Below are positions 24,950 to 38,158 of a stretch of 64,000 nt of DNA, in pieces. The translations under genes were made by a program, and so were the position numbers. The DNA comes from Lasioglossum baleicum (taxonomy: Eukaryota > Arthropoda > Insecta > Hymenoptera > Halictidae): NCBI RefSeq assembly GCF_051020765.1, contig NC_134935.1, positions 17,857,579 through 17,921,578 of the forward strand, in the 5' to 3' direction. The notes beneath the pieces were generated by a model. It saw nothing but the letters and a program-made list of their open reading frames with translations. It made no database searches and was not told where the DNA came from. Positions within the stretch are counted from its first letter, which is position 1. Each line of letters opens with the position of its first letter.

Positions 24950-27900
24950 GTTATAGGAAATAGATACTGTATTGAAATAAAATAATAGCTTGGCTGTACA
25001 TTATGATTTTTTCAAAACGTAATGTAATATTATTAGTTTTACAGAATCATCTTTATAATATACAATATCGCACAATATCTCACAATAACGATTTAAAAAA
25101 AATTATAAAATTTCCATCGGAATGGTACAGACATCTTGAATTTTTCAGAAAATTATTTTTAGAAGCAAATTCGATTAGACCCTATAAAATGATATTATGG
25201 AGGTTTCAATAATTTCTTGTTGCTATTGTAACTATTCTTGCCACTACAAATATGAACTAGCTCAAAAAGAAAACTGACATAACTGCCCTCTAGCGGTCCA
25301 ATTAGGAGTTTTTCTAGCACCTAGAGGGCGATCACTATTCTAACTTTAAAATCGTTATTTTTGAATTGTGTCATTGTTCTTGCCGGAGTGCGTATGTGTA
25401 TCATTGTAGTCGTTACAGAAACAAGAAATAAATAATGTTATTATCAAATTAATCAACGTACCCTAATTGCTATCGAGCTATCAAAAATGGGGGATAAAGA
25501 TGAAGAAAATGTAATTTTCTACCACATCGTGGAAATGAAATTCTCCGAGACAAATCTAAAAGAAGACGAAGGAAGGCGTCGTGGAGAATTTGTAATCTGT
25601 GGTACACGGTGGATTTTTATTGCAAAACCGAGCTCGTCCCACGAGAGCGCGTCGAACTCTGTAAGCCCGGCAACACGATTTTTCTTCCCATTATTAGAAA
25701 CCACCGATACCCCGAACAATGGTGTCCCCGAAAAATCGTCGAAAGAACGTCCTTGCGCGTGTCAAGTTCGATGATTGTGCTCGAAGAGAAATAATAAATG
25801 TCGACACGGACTGGCAAAAAGAGGCTCCTTCCGTCGAAACGAAGTGTGGGTGTTACGAACCAAGCACGGCCGGCTGAATGGTTCTTATTTTGGTTCGGTT
25901 TGACAGCAGCGGCTTTGTTTTCGGGCAAACTGAAAGCCGTACCTGTCTTAATTAACTTATTCAAACGATACCTGGCCGGATATGTAATGTCACCGGCGTG
26001 GAACATGCGAGGGACGTTTAAATGGACCGGTTCAGATACATGGCAGGTCGCACGACCATCGTGAGCCGTATCGGGACACACCAAGTGTCACTATCGCGTT
26101 TTATTGGCTCCGCTGCTGGACACCATTGTGATGTCGGTTCGAAGGTGAACACGTATCCCGTGACAACGGCCGAGGAAACCCGCTGCAATAACCTCCGAAC
26201 CTTCCGAACTCTTCCAAATTCTCTCGACGAACAAATCATCGATCAACAAATAACATTTTCCGAATTTTCTATGGACTCCCGGTACTCGGAGTTCTTCCGG
26301 AGTCTGCAGAGTGTCCTCTCTTTCGAACAGCCATCGACGAGTCACCGGTGGTTGATCGACGCGTTTTGATCGGCGATGACACCGATCCCAAGATCGGGGA
26401 TCAAAGATCCATCGAAGTCTCGGGTTTCCGCCGGTCAAAATTTCTTCCGGTGGCCGGGGTTCGCGCAACAGAATGCCGGGGTAACACGACACGTATATCC
26501 CTTCTTGGGCAAGCACGTGGGAAGAAACCTTCTCCTAAATACGCTCATAGAAACCGTGAAAGGGGTGTGTTTCAAAACATGTCACCTTCAATATCGGCGC
26601 TGGCCATCGATCCGATACTGGACCGAGGAGCTGGCCCGGTGTTCCGTTTCTCGGATCCGATCTCGCCACGAATCCTCAGCTTTTCTCCTCGATTCGTTCC
26701 TCTGTCTTGGTAAATCAGAGAATTCAGGCACGGATTCATCTCGATCGATTCCGGTCGCTTCGTTCAATCGATCCGTCCGGACAGCTTAACATTGTTGGGC
26801 CTGATCTCCTTCGTCCTTCCGGTTTCGATGTTGAACCGCTGCCACGCAGGAAATGGCTCTCGCGATGCCAACGGGATCGATTTATTGGCTCCCATCGGCC
26901 GGGAATTAATACTTGGTTCCTGACGGTGATCCGATTTCGTCAGCCTCGCGTGCTCTTCCGGTATCTGGACGTTTCAATTTTCGGAATCTCCGCCCATCGA
27001 ATCAATGTTTGTTCGGTTCGTCGCGAGACCTGATTCTCATTCTTTGTTTTAACATTGACGTACTACCGCTGGCGTAACGATGCTTTATCAACGCTTTATC
27101 AACTCGAGCGTATGTCACAATACAGGTGTACCGTTCACTTTTAATGTTCGAATGAAATGTAATACAACTGCAAACAATTTGAGATATTGAGACTCATTTA
27201 TACATTTAGTTGATTTATACTGTTAAGAGTTGGTAAAGAGCAGTGTGAAATACATAATACATATTTTGTGATGATTCGCATTGTATTTGTTGTATTTCTT
27301 GTTAAAAAAACCGATGGGTATTGTGATCCGCGTCAGTTGTACGACAGTGTTTTTTAACGTTTTACTTTCCTTAAAGTGTGCTTGCTATTCTAACAACCCA
27401 GGTATGTTAAAAAATATAGTTTGACAACTTCCGTCGAAATTGTTGTTTAAATAAAAATTGTTAAATATCTTTTAGAATTAGCATAGCGATTAGAAAGGTT
27501 ATTAGAGGCTTCGTCCAGTGCACAGTATGCACTTTTATGTAAACAACATATTAAAATACGATTTTCCATCACTTCTACCAGTAAGTAGAACACCTGCTGA
27601 ATGTGTCAAACATGTTGAACACTAATTTTAATATACGTTATATTTCTTACAATAATATTAGCTGTACTGTACCCAAAGAACATTGAGAACGAAACGTATT
27701 TTTCTTCAAGAAATGCAATCTTTTGAACAAAAATATTAATTTTCTCCCGGTTCCTATAATTACAAATCTCTTCGCGAATGCAAGGATTGCTAAAATTTTT
27801 AACAATTTGCCATTTTATTCGATAGTTAACAGCCTCCTCTTTCTCTTTCTAATATCAACAACGGTTAATGTAACCAGCAGTCAGATACGTGTTGAACAAT

Positions 27901-28536
27901 TAATCTTCCTAATTTGCCACCGATGGACGTTAATGGAATACCATTTGAGCGAGGAATGCAAGCACACCCGCATCAGAATGGTGAACATAGTGTCCAGTAT
28001 GAAGAAAAAAAGTTAGGACTTCGGTGCTATTGCCAATGGTTCAGTTTCCCGCTATCGAATTAGCATTTGACCGGCCATGTCGTGTTAATAGATTACTGTG
28101 ATTCGATTTAGTCTTTGCTGTTCCGATTCCGTGACGCGCGGACACTATAATCCACTATCAATTGCGGCCGGACCAATTCCCGCTTCGATTGATGTTCCAC
28201 GCGATTAACGAGACGTTACAAGCCCGATACACGTGCGTCCATGCGTTTCCGCAGCTATGGACATATGTTGATCTTGTGATCGCAGTGCAAATCCTGCGAA
28301 CGCGTGGACAAGTCCCTGCGCATACACAGATTAGGCGCGCTCCCGCGGAAAATGTCAGCCTCGACGACCCTAGAAAATTCACCGAAATCGAAGTAATTTA
28401 GTTTGATCGAATCAAAACTGCAGAGATAAAATTTATTATAGCTGTCATTCCTATAATCCTCCCCTCTCCTAATGAAAATTAATTTTCTCTGACACTCGAC
28501 AGAAAAATCAAAGGATTTTTGGCCGAATTTCGGGTG
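24950..28536. other. Gene-free stretch
   Basis: Mostly AT-rich, with a more balanced segment at about 25.5-27.0 kb. The open frames of 60-155 codons there overlap on both strands and show no family resemblance. Paired CTCF-like motifs (25283-25331) are the only structured signal. Confidence 0.35.
25283..25331. promoter_or_regulatory. Pair of divergent CTCF-like motifs
   Basis: On the minus strand at 25283-25296, CCGCTAGAGGGCAG matches the CTCF core CCASYAGRKGGCRS with one mismatch. On the plus strand at 25318-25331, CACCTAGAGGGCGA matches the YAGRKGGCR core. The two face away from each other 21 bp apart. An inverted repeat of GCCCTCTAG from a small transposon end is an alternative reading. 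Confidence 0.35.
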
Positions 28537-28728
28537 TTAACACTAAAATGACCGTTTCCAGATTCTTTATTTCACAATTATTGAAATAATAAAAATTATT
28601 TCATAAGAAATGAGTGTACAGATAACTCTAGTAGAACACGTATTACAATAGGAGCCGTACAAAGTCTAAATAAAATCAAGCTTGTCATTTATATAAGAGA
28701 ACCAGTTACTTTTAAGGATTAGTGTTAA
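28537..28728. mobile_element. TTAA-flanked MITE (192 bp)
   Basis: The segment begins TTAACACTAA and ends TTAGTGTTAA, so the TTAA target and the CACTAA terminus are inverted at both ends. TTAA duplication is the hallmark of piggyBac-type insertion. There is no coding potential. The right-hand 50 bases have a diverged relative at 35140-35199. Confidence 0.55.
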
Positions 28729-30100
28729 ACTTTGCATATTTTCGGTGTCACGCACATGCCCTGAGATTTAGAATACTACAGCTATGGGATGCTTAATGTT
28801 AAAAATTAGCATATGGTATCATAAAGTAGAGACTTCAAGCTTTAATTTAAAAAAAGAATCAAGATTTTAAGACAGCTTTTAACGATATTACAGCTGTTCA
28901 AAGATTCAAGTTCAAGTCAGTTCATAACACATCATGAGAACAACTTCCGAAGTTAGTGATCGAGAAGCTGAAATGATCTGAAAGAATGAAACTGAAGACT
29001 CGTAATCTTAAAAAATCCACAAAGCAAACAAATTCGTTATTTATAACACGCACATCATCTGTGCGGTTGATACGATATCACGAAAGGAGGAAAAAGTAAT
29101 CCAAAGCAACGCGTCTCCGAGGAGGTTCGTATTCCCAGTTCACTTTGCATCGTATCGGATTAATGATGACCGTGTGCGCACAACTTCCATTACTTTCAAC
29201 CAGGCACGTACACGTCCACACTCTCGCGCGTTTAACTTCCACGAGACTTCCGAAATTGATTCTGCCAGCAATTGGATGAAATCACGGAATTAAGCTGGGA
29301 AGTTGCAGACAGTGTATCTTGGAGCACATGCTCAAAAATTCTAGTTTTTCATTTTCAAAACGTCGCATTCTCTTTAAGCACAAGCGTTGTAAAGTACACG
29401 TGTAAAATGATTTGTTTGGATTAGTCTTCAGGACACATCCTGCACCATTATGCGAACAAAAATTATAAAAATCTGTTAACTTTTTCTCATTTTGTTCTCG
29501 TGCTAAAGGCCGAAAAATATTTAAAAGATCTTAATTCAAGATCTCAAAGTTATCAATCGAGATTTTCCATTTCATTTAGCGTGGACCATAACTACATTCA
29601 TGCTGATTTCATTTTTACATGTCTATTTTCTTTTGTTTCCGATCAGTAGAAAGACTCTATAAAAACATCACACATGTACTGACAATACCAATAACTATAT
29701 GTGCAAAATTCGAATGCAAAAGGTTTAATAGATTTTCCGAAACAATTCACAAAACAATTTTCCAGTTTGTCGTAATTTCTGTAAAAGCAAGTCACCCATT
29801 GGTTCGCGTCGCTTATTCATTCCCACGACAGATCCTGCTTATTAGTATATTAATATATATTATGCAATTAATACAGTGAAACAACTAATAAACAATACTA
29901 CCAAGAGTCTCGCCACTTGCAGCTCGAATTCATAATTTCTCTAAAAGAAAGTTTGGATTGTTTATCCATACCCGCGGTATATCCTGCGATCGAATTCCGC
30001 GCGCGATCAGTATAAATAAATAAATTCAATCAACCAATAAGCGCACATAAATCAAGCCAAAATCCCCGGAAAAAGTAACCACTCTTTCCGTGCATCTTAA
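28729..30100. other. Gene-free AT-rich stretch
   Basis: No exon, RNA gene or transposon end could be recognised. Confidence 0.4.
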
Positions 30101-31500
30101 ATTTGTCGCGTGGAAGAAAACCGTTCGCATTGTTTGCGATCGTTTATCGATTCCAGCGATCGAATCCTACGATCGATGAAATTAATAAATCCCCGTTCCA
30201 GCGGACGCGGTGCTCGCACGGTGCACACACGCGTGCACCCATCACCGGAGGCAGTAGGACTGCAACACGCGACTGCACACATAATGCGTTTCTGTGTTCC
30301 GCGCGGCAGGCTCGAGTGTGCGTGGGGGTGGGCTATGGGCTAGGGGTGGGACCCCCTCGGTCTCTGCCGCTTTTAAACAGTAAATACATTTTAGCTGTGT
30401 AGCGGGTAATGTGTAATATTTTTAATTGGATCTCTCCGTCTCTGTCGCGCCAGCGCGTTTCCTCGCCGCAGCGTCGGCCGCGTTCCCTTCGGCTGCTTCT
30501 TCCTGGCAGCAAGAAAACCGCTCGAAACCGTCGGTCTCTTTCCCTCCGAGGAGGACCCCCACTCCCCCTGGCCCCCTCCGTTTGCCACCCTCACGGTCGT
30601 CACTGACGGAACTTGCAATTATTTTCTCGTACCTTGTGGATTGTCGCGCTGTAAAAATTCTTCCCGCTGCCCCCTCGCTCGCGTTCCTCCTACTTCCTTC
30701 ACCGCGGAGAGCTGCTGTCGGAGAGCTCGCACACGTTCGGCGATTCGCGGCCCTTGACGTATGCGTGCGCGTGTGTGTTGCGAATCCTATGCGTAGCTGT
30801 GTGCACGTCCGCGTCTATCTGCGAGTGGGTGTTCGCGAATGGGTGAGCCGCGATGTATTTTTTCGCGAACGCGTCCACGTTTCGCCTTCGTTCCACCCTC
30901 CGCCCCCTATATTTTTCTTCCTCCCCCTGCTCGCGCATTATGCATCCTGGCTTTGACAGCCGCGCGTAGCCTCCAGGTGTGGCATTAGACCCCGCAGAAA
31001 AGAACACTGAGCGGAATTAGTGACAGTGTGGCGGACGGCCACGATTCTCCACGAGGGGGTGGAAAGGGGTTGGCTGCTGGCGCGCATTGCGGCCTGAAAA
31101 TTGAAAAGCAAAATGGCGCTTAAAGGCTAGACCGACTCTCCGTTCTCGTCCGATGATACGCTGCTAATGGGTTTCCTGCCTGCTCGTCCTGTCAGCTCCC
31201 CGCCAGGACTCTTCTCTGTTCTCCGGCTCGATCTTCTTCTTCTTCTTCTTCTTCTTCCTCCTCTTCTTTTGTGTCCATTGCCGCACTCTTATATCGTCGG
31301 CGCCGCTCGCACCTGACGCAATTGCCGCCGCGGTCGCCTATCTCGGTCTTCTCGCGTTAAAATGGGCTCCTTCGACAGAATTATTAACGATAGAGCTCGG
31401 GAAACTGTGAAGTCGCCTGGCAAAAAGTTGCGAGGGATCGCTGGGGGACCATTTAAATGAGAACGGGATTATTCGAAGTTGAGACGTTTAGCCCTCCGTC
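30101..31500. other. CpG-rich block
   Basis: CpG-rich with pyrimidine-rich parts and a CTT microsatellite at 31231-31270. It could be a promoter island. Open frames are composition-driven. A 32-codon ATG-initiated frame (31362-31460) sits just after the pyrimidine tract. Confidence 0.4.
31231..31270. repeat. (CTT)n microsatellite
   Basis: About eleven TTC/CTT triplets in tandem, followed by CCTCCTC. Confidence 0.9.
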
Positions 31501-31791
31501 GAGTTAGTATTCGAGCCTGGAAATTATAACCGGCGAAGTAAATTTAGCGACGCTCTTCCCAGCCGCTTTTCAACCTACAGGCACTTGCAACTTTCTCCCG
31601 CAACCAGTCGAGCACTTTTGCAACATGGGCGTGCTCGCGCACTGTTTCTGCAGCTTCCTTGTTCATCTCAACCAGCACTATCAACGTATTTCCCTTTCTT
31701 AGCTCTTCGTTGCTCGATCGGGCTGTGCCCACTAGTTTTGCTAGCTTCCAGGAAATGTGTAATTCAAGATAGATCTTACATTACTAACAGC
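31501..31791. other. Gene-free stretch
   Basis: Nothing recognisable. Confidence 0.35.
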
Positions 31792-31952
31792 TTCAGTATC
31801 CGTGTAATATTTTTAGTTTTATCTTTAATTTGAAATTAGACATTTCTTCCTAGCTAGAATAATTCCATTTTATGGATTCAGTATCCGTGTAATATTTTTC
31901 TTTTTACTTTTAATTTGAAATTAAACATTTCTTCCTAGCTAGAATAATTCCA
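31792..31952. repeat. Tandem duplication, 85-bp period
   Basis: A unit of about 76 bp (TTCAGTATCCGTGTAATATT.. to ..CTAGAATAATTCCA) occurs twice, starting at 31792 and 31877. Only a handful of substitutions separate the copies, for example AGTTTTATC against CTTTTTAC. The nine bases between them complete the 85-bp period. Confidence 0.9.
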
Positions 31953-32145
31953 TACTGTATGATTTTTGTCATTTTATGCATATGAAATTTTTGTAATATC
32001 TTATACAATACTTGAATGTTTAATAATTGGTGAGATCCCAACATATTTAATAATGTAAACAATATTTTGAATAATGGTACAGCAATTTTTTTTTAAGACT
32101 AACAAGTCACCAGTTAATCAACCCTCGAACAGCGGACTATTCTTA
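31953..32145. other. AT-rich spacer
   Basis: Nothing recognisable. Confidence 0.35.
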
Positions 32146-32566
32146 TAACTGCGGATTTTTATGCAAAATAAAAACTGTAACCCGTTGTAATAAGCAGGAC
32201 ATGAGTTGACATGAATTTCCTTTCTTAATACATATAATGGGCTGATATAGTTGTGAAATTAAAAATCTGGAATCACTCTTGTTATTTGATCTTGTGTTTC
32301 TAGTACCGAAGATCTCAATTTAGAAAATTTACTGTGTTAAATTTACCATAGTGACGTTCAGTTTCTAATTTAAAAATAGTGAAAACGATTACAAAATTTC
32401 TACCCGAGTTGCAACAACCTGGAATAATCAAAAAATTTATTTTTCCTCTTAATATGTTTAATAGGTTGAAAATAATATGACAGTGTATTTAAATTCTTCT
32501 AACTTGTTTACTATCTTAAATCACACCTATTCATTTGTGTCACACATGCATAAAATCTGCAGTCTA
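32146..32566 (-). mobile_element. hAT-like MITE, enlarged 421-bp copy (family A)
   Basis: The left end TAACTGCGGATTTTTATGCA and the right end CATGCATAAAATCTGCAGTC(TA) are the family termini in reverse orientation. The element is about twice the usual length, so it probably contains a secondary insertion or is a longer subfamily. Flanking octamers no longer match. Confidence 0.6.
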
Positions 32567-33487
32567 CTCATGAACTCCAAAAATTTATTTAAATTGATTT
32601 CCTGTATCGACTTGCTGTATCCCAACATAACAAATGCTGTTATTGCTAGCGAACAACAAATTATGACCGTCGCCATAGAGGCGCCAAAACGAAAAAGAGG
32701 TGCGACGGGTTAATATTGTCTTTCACAAATACACAAAAATAATTACCACAATGATTCGACAAACTTTTCGCGCAACCATGCAAACTTCCTAACGAAGAAC
32801 AACTAAAGTTTGACTGCACGCAACATTACGATTCAAACATTGCGATGCATCATTAAGTGACAACAATTTCGAGTTATCTGATGACAATCGGATGGCGAGT
32901 CAAACACAACAGGCGGATAGTGATCTCGATTATGGTCCGAATGTGAGAAACGGACATCTGTTACCAGCTGCTCGGTGGATCTCGGATAAACATCTCGACC
33001 GGATGACGAAGAATTGCGTTATTATTCCGAACCGTGAAAACTGTCGTCGCCCGATAACCATCAGCGTGTCCGATCAATGGATTTGCAAATACAGCATTTT
33101 TTCCGTCGCTTTTCACACGGGCCAGAAAGCTCGACGACGACGATGCGATGGAGCGAACGGCGAAACGATAACTTGCCAAAGAATATTCTTGCGCTCGCCG
33201 CACCTCGAAATGAAATTCAGCGTAAACCAGCCGACACTTGATTTCATTTAACGCCGGGATTTTGCCCCGGCTGCGACTCGGAAACGGCGGATTATTAGAA
33301 TAATCTAATATATTCTGAAGAGTTACTCGGAAACGAAGCTAAAAACGAGATTCCGGAAAACGGGGGAATTATTAGAGCCATTCAAGTTACGCTTTAATTT
33401 TCTATGAAACGCGTTCTTGATAACGCCGGGAACGTTAATCAATTTTCTTCTCGTGCTAACTGGTTCTTATGTTCTCCCGGTGATAAC
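32567..33487. other. Gene-free stretch
   Basis: A 119-codon frame at 32892-33251 has a fairly even composition but no domain and no clear splice sites, so I leave it uncalled. Confidence 0.35.
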
Positions 33488-33680
33488 TACACAGCGGATT
33501 TTATGCATTTATATTTCGAATAGGTGTAATTCGAAACAGTGAAAACGTTAGAAAAATTTCAAAATACATTATTTTTCAACCCGATAAACATATTAACAAA
33601 GAAAACAAATTTTTATTTCGTTCCAGTTTCTTGTAAGTCAAGTAGAAAGTTTTGATACTAGTTTTGGACTGGGGATAACG
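33488..33680 (+). mobile_element. hAT-like MITE, left end of a decayed copy (family A)
   Basis: TACACAGCGGATTTTATGCA and the following AATTCGAAACAGTGAAAACG-like interior align with forward family A. The preceding octamer is GTGATAAC, identical to the duplicated target of the copy at 60117. The right end is unrecognisable; 33680 is an approximate limit. Confidence 0.45.
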
Positions 33681-33709
33681 AATTACGTGGCAAGATACAA
33701 TATTATGAA

Positions 33710-33957
33710 CAGACTGCGAATTGTTATGCGAAATAAAAATTGTTTGGATCGACTATAAGCAGGATCTTGATGCAATTTCCTATTTTTGTAGTTCATTTTC
33801 GAAAACTTGAATTGAGAGAAACATTCCTGTTGTTGGTTGAAAGATTCACTGCAGGAGGACTAAACTGAAAATGTTATTATATTTTAATGATATATAAATG
33901 TTTTCTTGCATTTCATAAAGTTACACGTGCCATAAATGCAGAAATATCCGCAGTGTA
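33710..33957 (-). mobile_element. hAT-like MITE, 248-bp copy (family A)
   Basis: It starts CAGACTGCGAATTGTTATGC and ends ATGCAGAAATATCCGCAGTGTA. Flanking octamers ATTATGAA and ATTATAGG share their first five bases. The interior GGATCGACTATAAGCAGGA matches the reverse copies. Confidence 0.6.
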
Positions 33958-35139
33958 ATTATAGGAAACAGAAACAAAATGGATATGCGAATCTTCCTTT
34001 AAACATTTTCATAAGCTGAAACTAATTGTATGAATATTCTTAAATTTCTTTAAGTCATGCATGTGTAGATTTACTATTTGAGTTTTTCTTTTTGTGAGTA
34101 CTAAGAATATTTTTACAATAGCACTTATTTTATATCGAATCTACAGAAAAATCTACATTATTTAAAATTTACAACTTGCAACTAAGCGTGTAACGTCACG
34201 ACATTCTGAGAATGTGATCTCACATTTGTTTGGAGGAAATAACTTACGATTTCTTGTAAGTTGTTGATTTTATTTCCTTGTTTTCCTTCGTCATTACTGT
34301 TTTATTAATAGAAAGAAAAAGGGGAACGAATTATAAAAATATGTTTCAAGGTATCTGCAGAATTTATTACAGCTTCGTTTCGCTCGACGCCATGTACCTA
34401 CAATTTTTATTTGCGTCGCGTGAAAAAGAAATTAATATGTAACTAGGACAATGTACATCATTATGCAGCCATGAAGTGTCTTTCGCGAGGAAATAGTGAC
34501 GGAAAACGCTTGCCGTCGCAATGGCGTACATTGTCGATACTTTTAGGCCTTCCGTTAATCGCCCACGCACGAGTTTTCATTGGATTTCCCGATATTTTTG
34601 ACAGTAAAAATTGCTGAAATTGTAATGAAAAATTTCACCGCGTAATAACCAAATGGGGGGAAAAAATGTGCCCGAAGTAGTCGCGGCTTTTGCGATTCCA
34701 TCGTGTAATCGAAAAACGTTCGCTTTTTATTTCGCGTCGAAATGATGAAACTTCTCGAAAAGAAACGAAAGTAGTAAATAAATTTTAACAGCAGAAAATT
34801 TATTAGTGCGTATACACGATATTCAAAGTTTGTGAGAACTGCGACTAACATTCTCCATCTTCCATCGTTGCACGAACTGTATGAAACAGATTCAGAAGAA
34901 AAACAAACTTCAGATAGAACATTTCAGCATCTATGACGCGTTGGATCAAATAAAATTCTCGAGACAACGATAAGACTATCGGGCGACTAGAAACTTTGTC
35001 TGCTTTTACACTTTTTTTATACTAATCAAATGAGACCGGTTTCACACTTTTCATTTGATGATTATTGAAGCTGTTCTATTCGAAATCATGAAATGAACCG
35101 GAAGCACACATTGTTATGGAAACTAATAGATTCGGTGCT
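33958..35139. other. Gene-free AT-rich stretch
   Basis: Nothing recognisable. Confidence 0.4.
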
Positions 35140-35199
35140 GTCATTTTTATAAAACAACGTGAACCAGTGACGTTTTGTGCTCGGTACGGTTAATGTTAA
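35140..35199. repeat. Diverged relative of the TTAA element end
   Basis: TCATTTTTATAAAACAACGT, then GAACCAGTGACGTTTT and GGTTAATGTTAA, follow the same order as the right-hand part of the 28537-28728 element (TCATTTATATAA.., ACCAGTTACTTTT, TTAGTGTTAA). Confidence 0.45.
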
Positions 35200-35961
35200 A
35201 AATTGGACCATCCGATCGGAAGATGATGAAGGTTGTTGCAGCAGGGATTACAGAGTTCATCGACTCCGAATTATCTCGGCTTTCGACAAATGAGTCAGCG
35301 GGGTTAGGCTGCAATCGGCCATTGCCGAGGAAGATTGCAGTCGGCTAAACGTCACTCCTTTTGTGCTTTTCTTCGATCTGAATCCGCGCGTCGGTCCACC
35401 ATTTTGAGGGACGCGGACGTTGGCCCAATTTTTAGGGGTTGGTCTTTTGTAGATCGGCTGCCCAGCCCCGAGCGACCCTCCTGCTGTGACATTTATTTAA
35501 CAAGGTAACGACATTATGCTGTTAGGTCAGATTAGGGGATCCCCCGGCGCGAGTTCGAGGGTCTAACGACCAATAGAATTTATTGTTCCGGGCTGGGTAC
35601 GTGATTTTTCGGTTGTTACGTTCTCCCATGATGGCTACGTAACGGATTTTTGGTGCCTTCGACAAGCTTCTGGTTTCATTGTGCATCACTTTTTTTTTGG
35701 CTACACACACGAAGAGCTGATTCACTGCTAAACGATCATTCTGTTATACTGTTTGCTCTCGGCGGCGAGAAGAACCGAGACAATATCCCGTGAAAAGAAT
35801 ATTTGAATGACATCGTATTGAAATGTTCGTTTGAATTATATATTGTCGATTTTATGGATACCGATTAGGGGAGTACGCTTGCATGCATAAATTAATGTAG
35901 TTTCGATATTAAGAATTGCACAGAATTTTTGTAATTATCTTTTGGGATAGTCAGTTATGAT
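35200..35961. other. Gene-free stretch
   Basis: Nothing recognisable. Confidence 0.35.
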
Positions 35962-36050
35962 TAGACTGCGGACCTTCATGCATTTATAGCAAAATTGAGT
36001 GTATGAAATTGAAAATTGTTGAAAAATTTTTAAAATTCAACATACCCTTT
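35962..36050 (+). mobile_element. hAT-like MITE, left end (family A)
   Basis: TAGACTGCGGACCTTCATGC followed by ATTTATAGCAAAATTGAGTG is a clear forward family A start, preceded by GTTATGAT. The right terminus is not recognisable, so the copy is truncated; the right limit is approximate. Confidence 0.6.
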
Positions 36051-38158
36051 AGACATAGCCAAACATAGTCAATGTAGACTTTAATCTAAGGTATTTTTAT
36101 TAGACTTTATTGTAAGGTGTAATATAAGGTATTTACCCAAGCGAATTTGTAATTCTTTTTTTCAGAAACGTGCCTGGCATACTGAAGTAATAGCAAAATT
36201 CGAATAGAAGGGATGTAAAAATTGTAGGGTAAATGTGTCTCATTTCAACCCCTACCCAATATTCAGGCTTCCTGAAAACAAATTACTTAAAAATAAATAT
36301 CTACTAACATCAATCTATTCCTCACTTCCAATGTGTACCCTGTTCCCTCCATGTTGCAAGACATTTATCGTAGAAAATAGTATATTCACCCTTTCCACAT
36401 CAAGCCAGACTCGTGACAAAAATTTCGAACAGGACGTACTAAATATGCACATATGTTATTAATTTCCTACAATCCGAAATAAAATTCTATTTTGTTGTTG
36501 TCGGTGTATAGCCATTACGGAATACATAGGGCATTCAATACATATGAGTTTTATTTTTCTTCTAAGCAACTATTCTTCTTCTTCTAATCACTGTGACTGT
36601 AGAACAAGTTGGAGAGCAAGAAGTTAATAATAACAACGGTTAAGATGGCTGACTGTTGCCATTAAATGGCTGACTACTGGATCAATTACCCTGTATCTGA
36701 TGCTGATGAATCTCTCTGAATATTTTGTTTGAAAAGTTGAAAATTAAACTTCTATTACCCTCTTAAATATTTGTTTTTTCCTTATTTCGTCATCATTTCG
36801 AAATATTTGAAGATTTTAGTATTCGCAAAAAATTTTCTTTGATCCAAACGACTAGTTTGGTCCAGACGACTTTGCCATTACAAGTTCTATATAACACCGA
36901 TTTGTATTAATTATCATTTCTTCATAACGAGTATATTCGTCGTTTACAGCTAAGAAGTTATTTCATCCTTTGAGGACGAATGTATTAGATGCATTTAGTA
37001 TATCTCTTAACAAAAGATCGCTATACATTGTTCATTTTTCTCATCATGGAAGACTTCCATACCTAATTTAGTTCTCCGAGAAAAATATTCCGAGTACTTT
37101 AAAAAATCCTCGTGGGCGAAGGATTAAAAATTCACTATGAAAATTTCGACAACCTAGAACGGAGTTTGCATGCTTAGGGTCACGAATAACCCCGGTACAC
37201 GAGCCAAGAGTTCAGGCATAAAAAGACAGGACTGTGAGATGTTCCTTCAAAGCGTGGTCTGGCTTTTCGCGATTAACTAATTTTCCTATACTATTCGTGA
37301 TACTCGGGGGAATATGTATAATCATCAGATCTAGATGAGTTTATAGCTGAAAACACTTGATTCCGACGAGTGCCAGAGGTTTCCCCGGGGCACAGCGGTG
37401 GTCTAGAATCGAAGAAAGCTGGAAAACTGCATGCCCCCGTTGTTTATGCGTTATTAATTACAAACAACGGTTTTAGGGACTTTTAGGGTTATAGAATTTA
37501 ATTCTGGTATTACTTATTTGCTTGAAGGAGAAATTCTTTTTATAAAACTACCCTTACAGAAGTACTGTTCCAGTCTGAAAAATAGAAAGTTTACTAGTTG
37601 ATTTCGGATGTGATTTTATGCAATTAATGTCTTATGGACATACCTTTGGACGTAAATAGTCAAAGAGTTAATGTAAACGAGAGGTACGATTTTTACCGAT
37701 CGTGAATTTGACACGCCTAAACGAATTTTATACGAATAGAGACTGAGAATGACCCAAAAATACGTAATTTGAACAAAAGTTAGCATCGAAATTGCTGTTA
37801 TTAACTATTGTATGTATATGTTATAATTGATTCTTCTCTCAACTCGTTGAACAACTCTCTTCTACTGGTTACGAAACTTCCTGAAATACAAAATTGTTCC
37901 ACGGTACAGTTAACCGTTGCAATTGCAAGTTGCTGCAGAGCTAAATTTTGAAATAATCTCAAGAGTAGCGTTTGGACACGAAACGTAACGGACAAATGTT
38001 TACATACCTAATCATACCAAGAAGGTTACAACATTTCTATCCTAGTACAGTATAAAGAATAGCGAATATTATAATATTTCATAGTGCAATAGTGAATTAT
38101 ATTTTTTATAGATTAGATTTCAGTAGTTTTTAGTAGAACCAGATAAATGCCTGTACTG
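36051..38158. other. Gene-free AT-rich stretch
   Basis: Nothing recognisable. Confidence 0.4.

Noticed and set aside
25487..26713. Chain of open frames suggesting a gene at 25.5-26.7 kb
   Set aside because: Frames overlap on both strands, no splice sites link them, and no protein family is recognisable.
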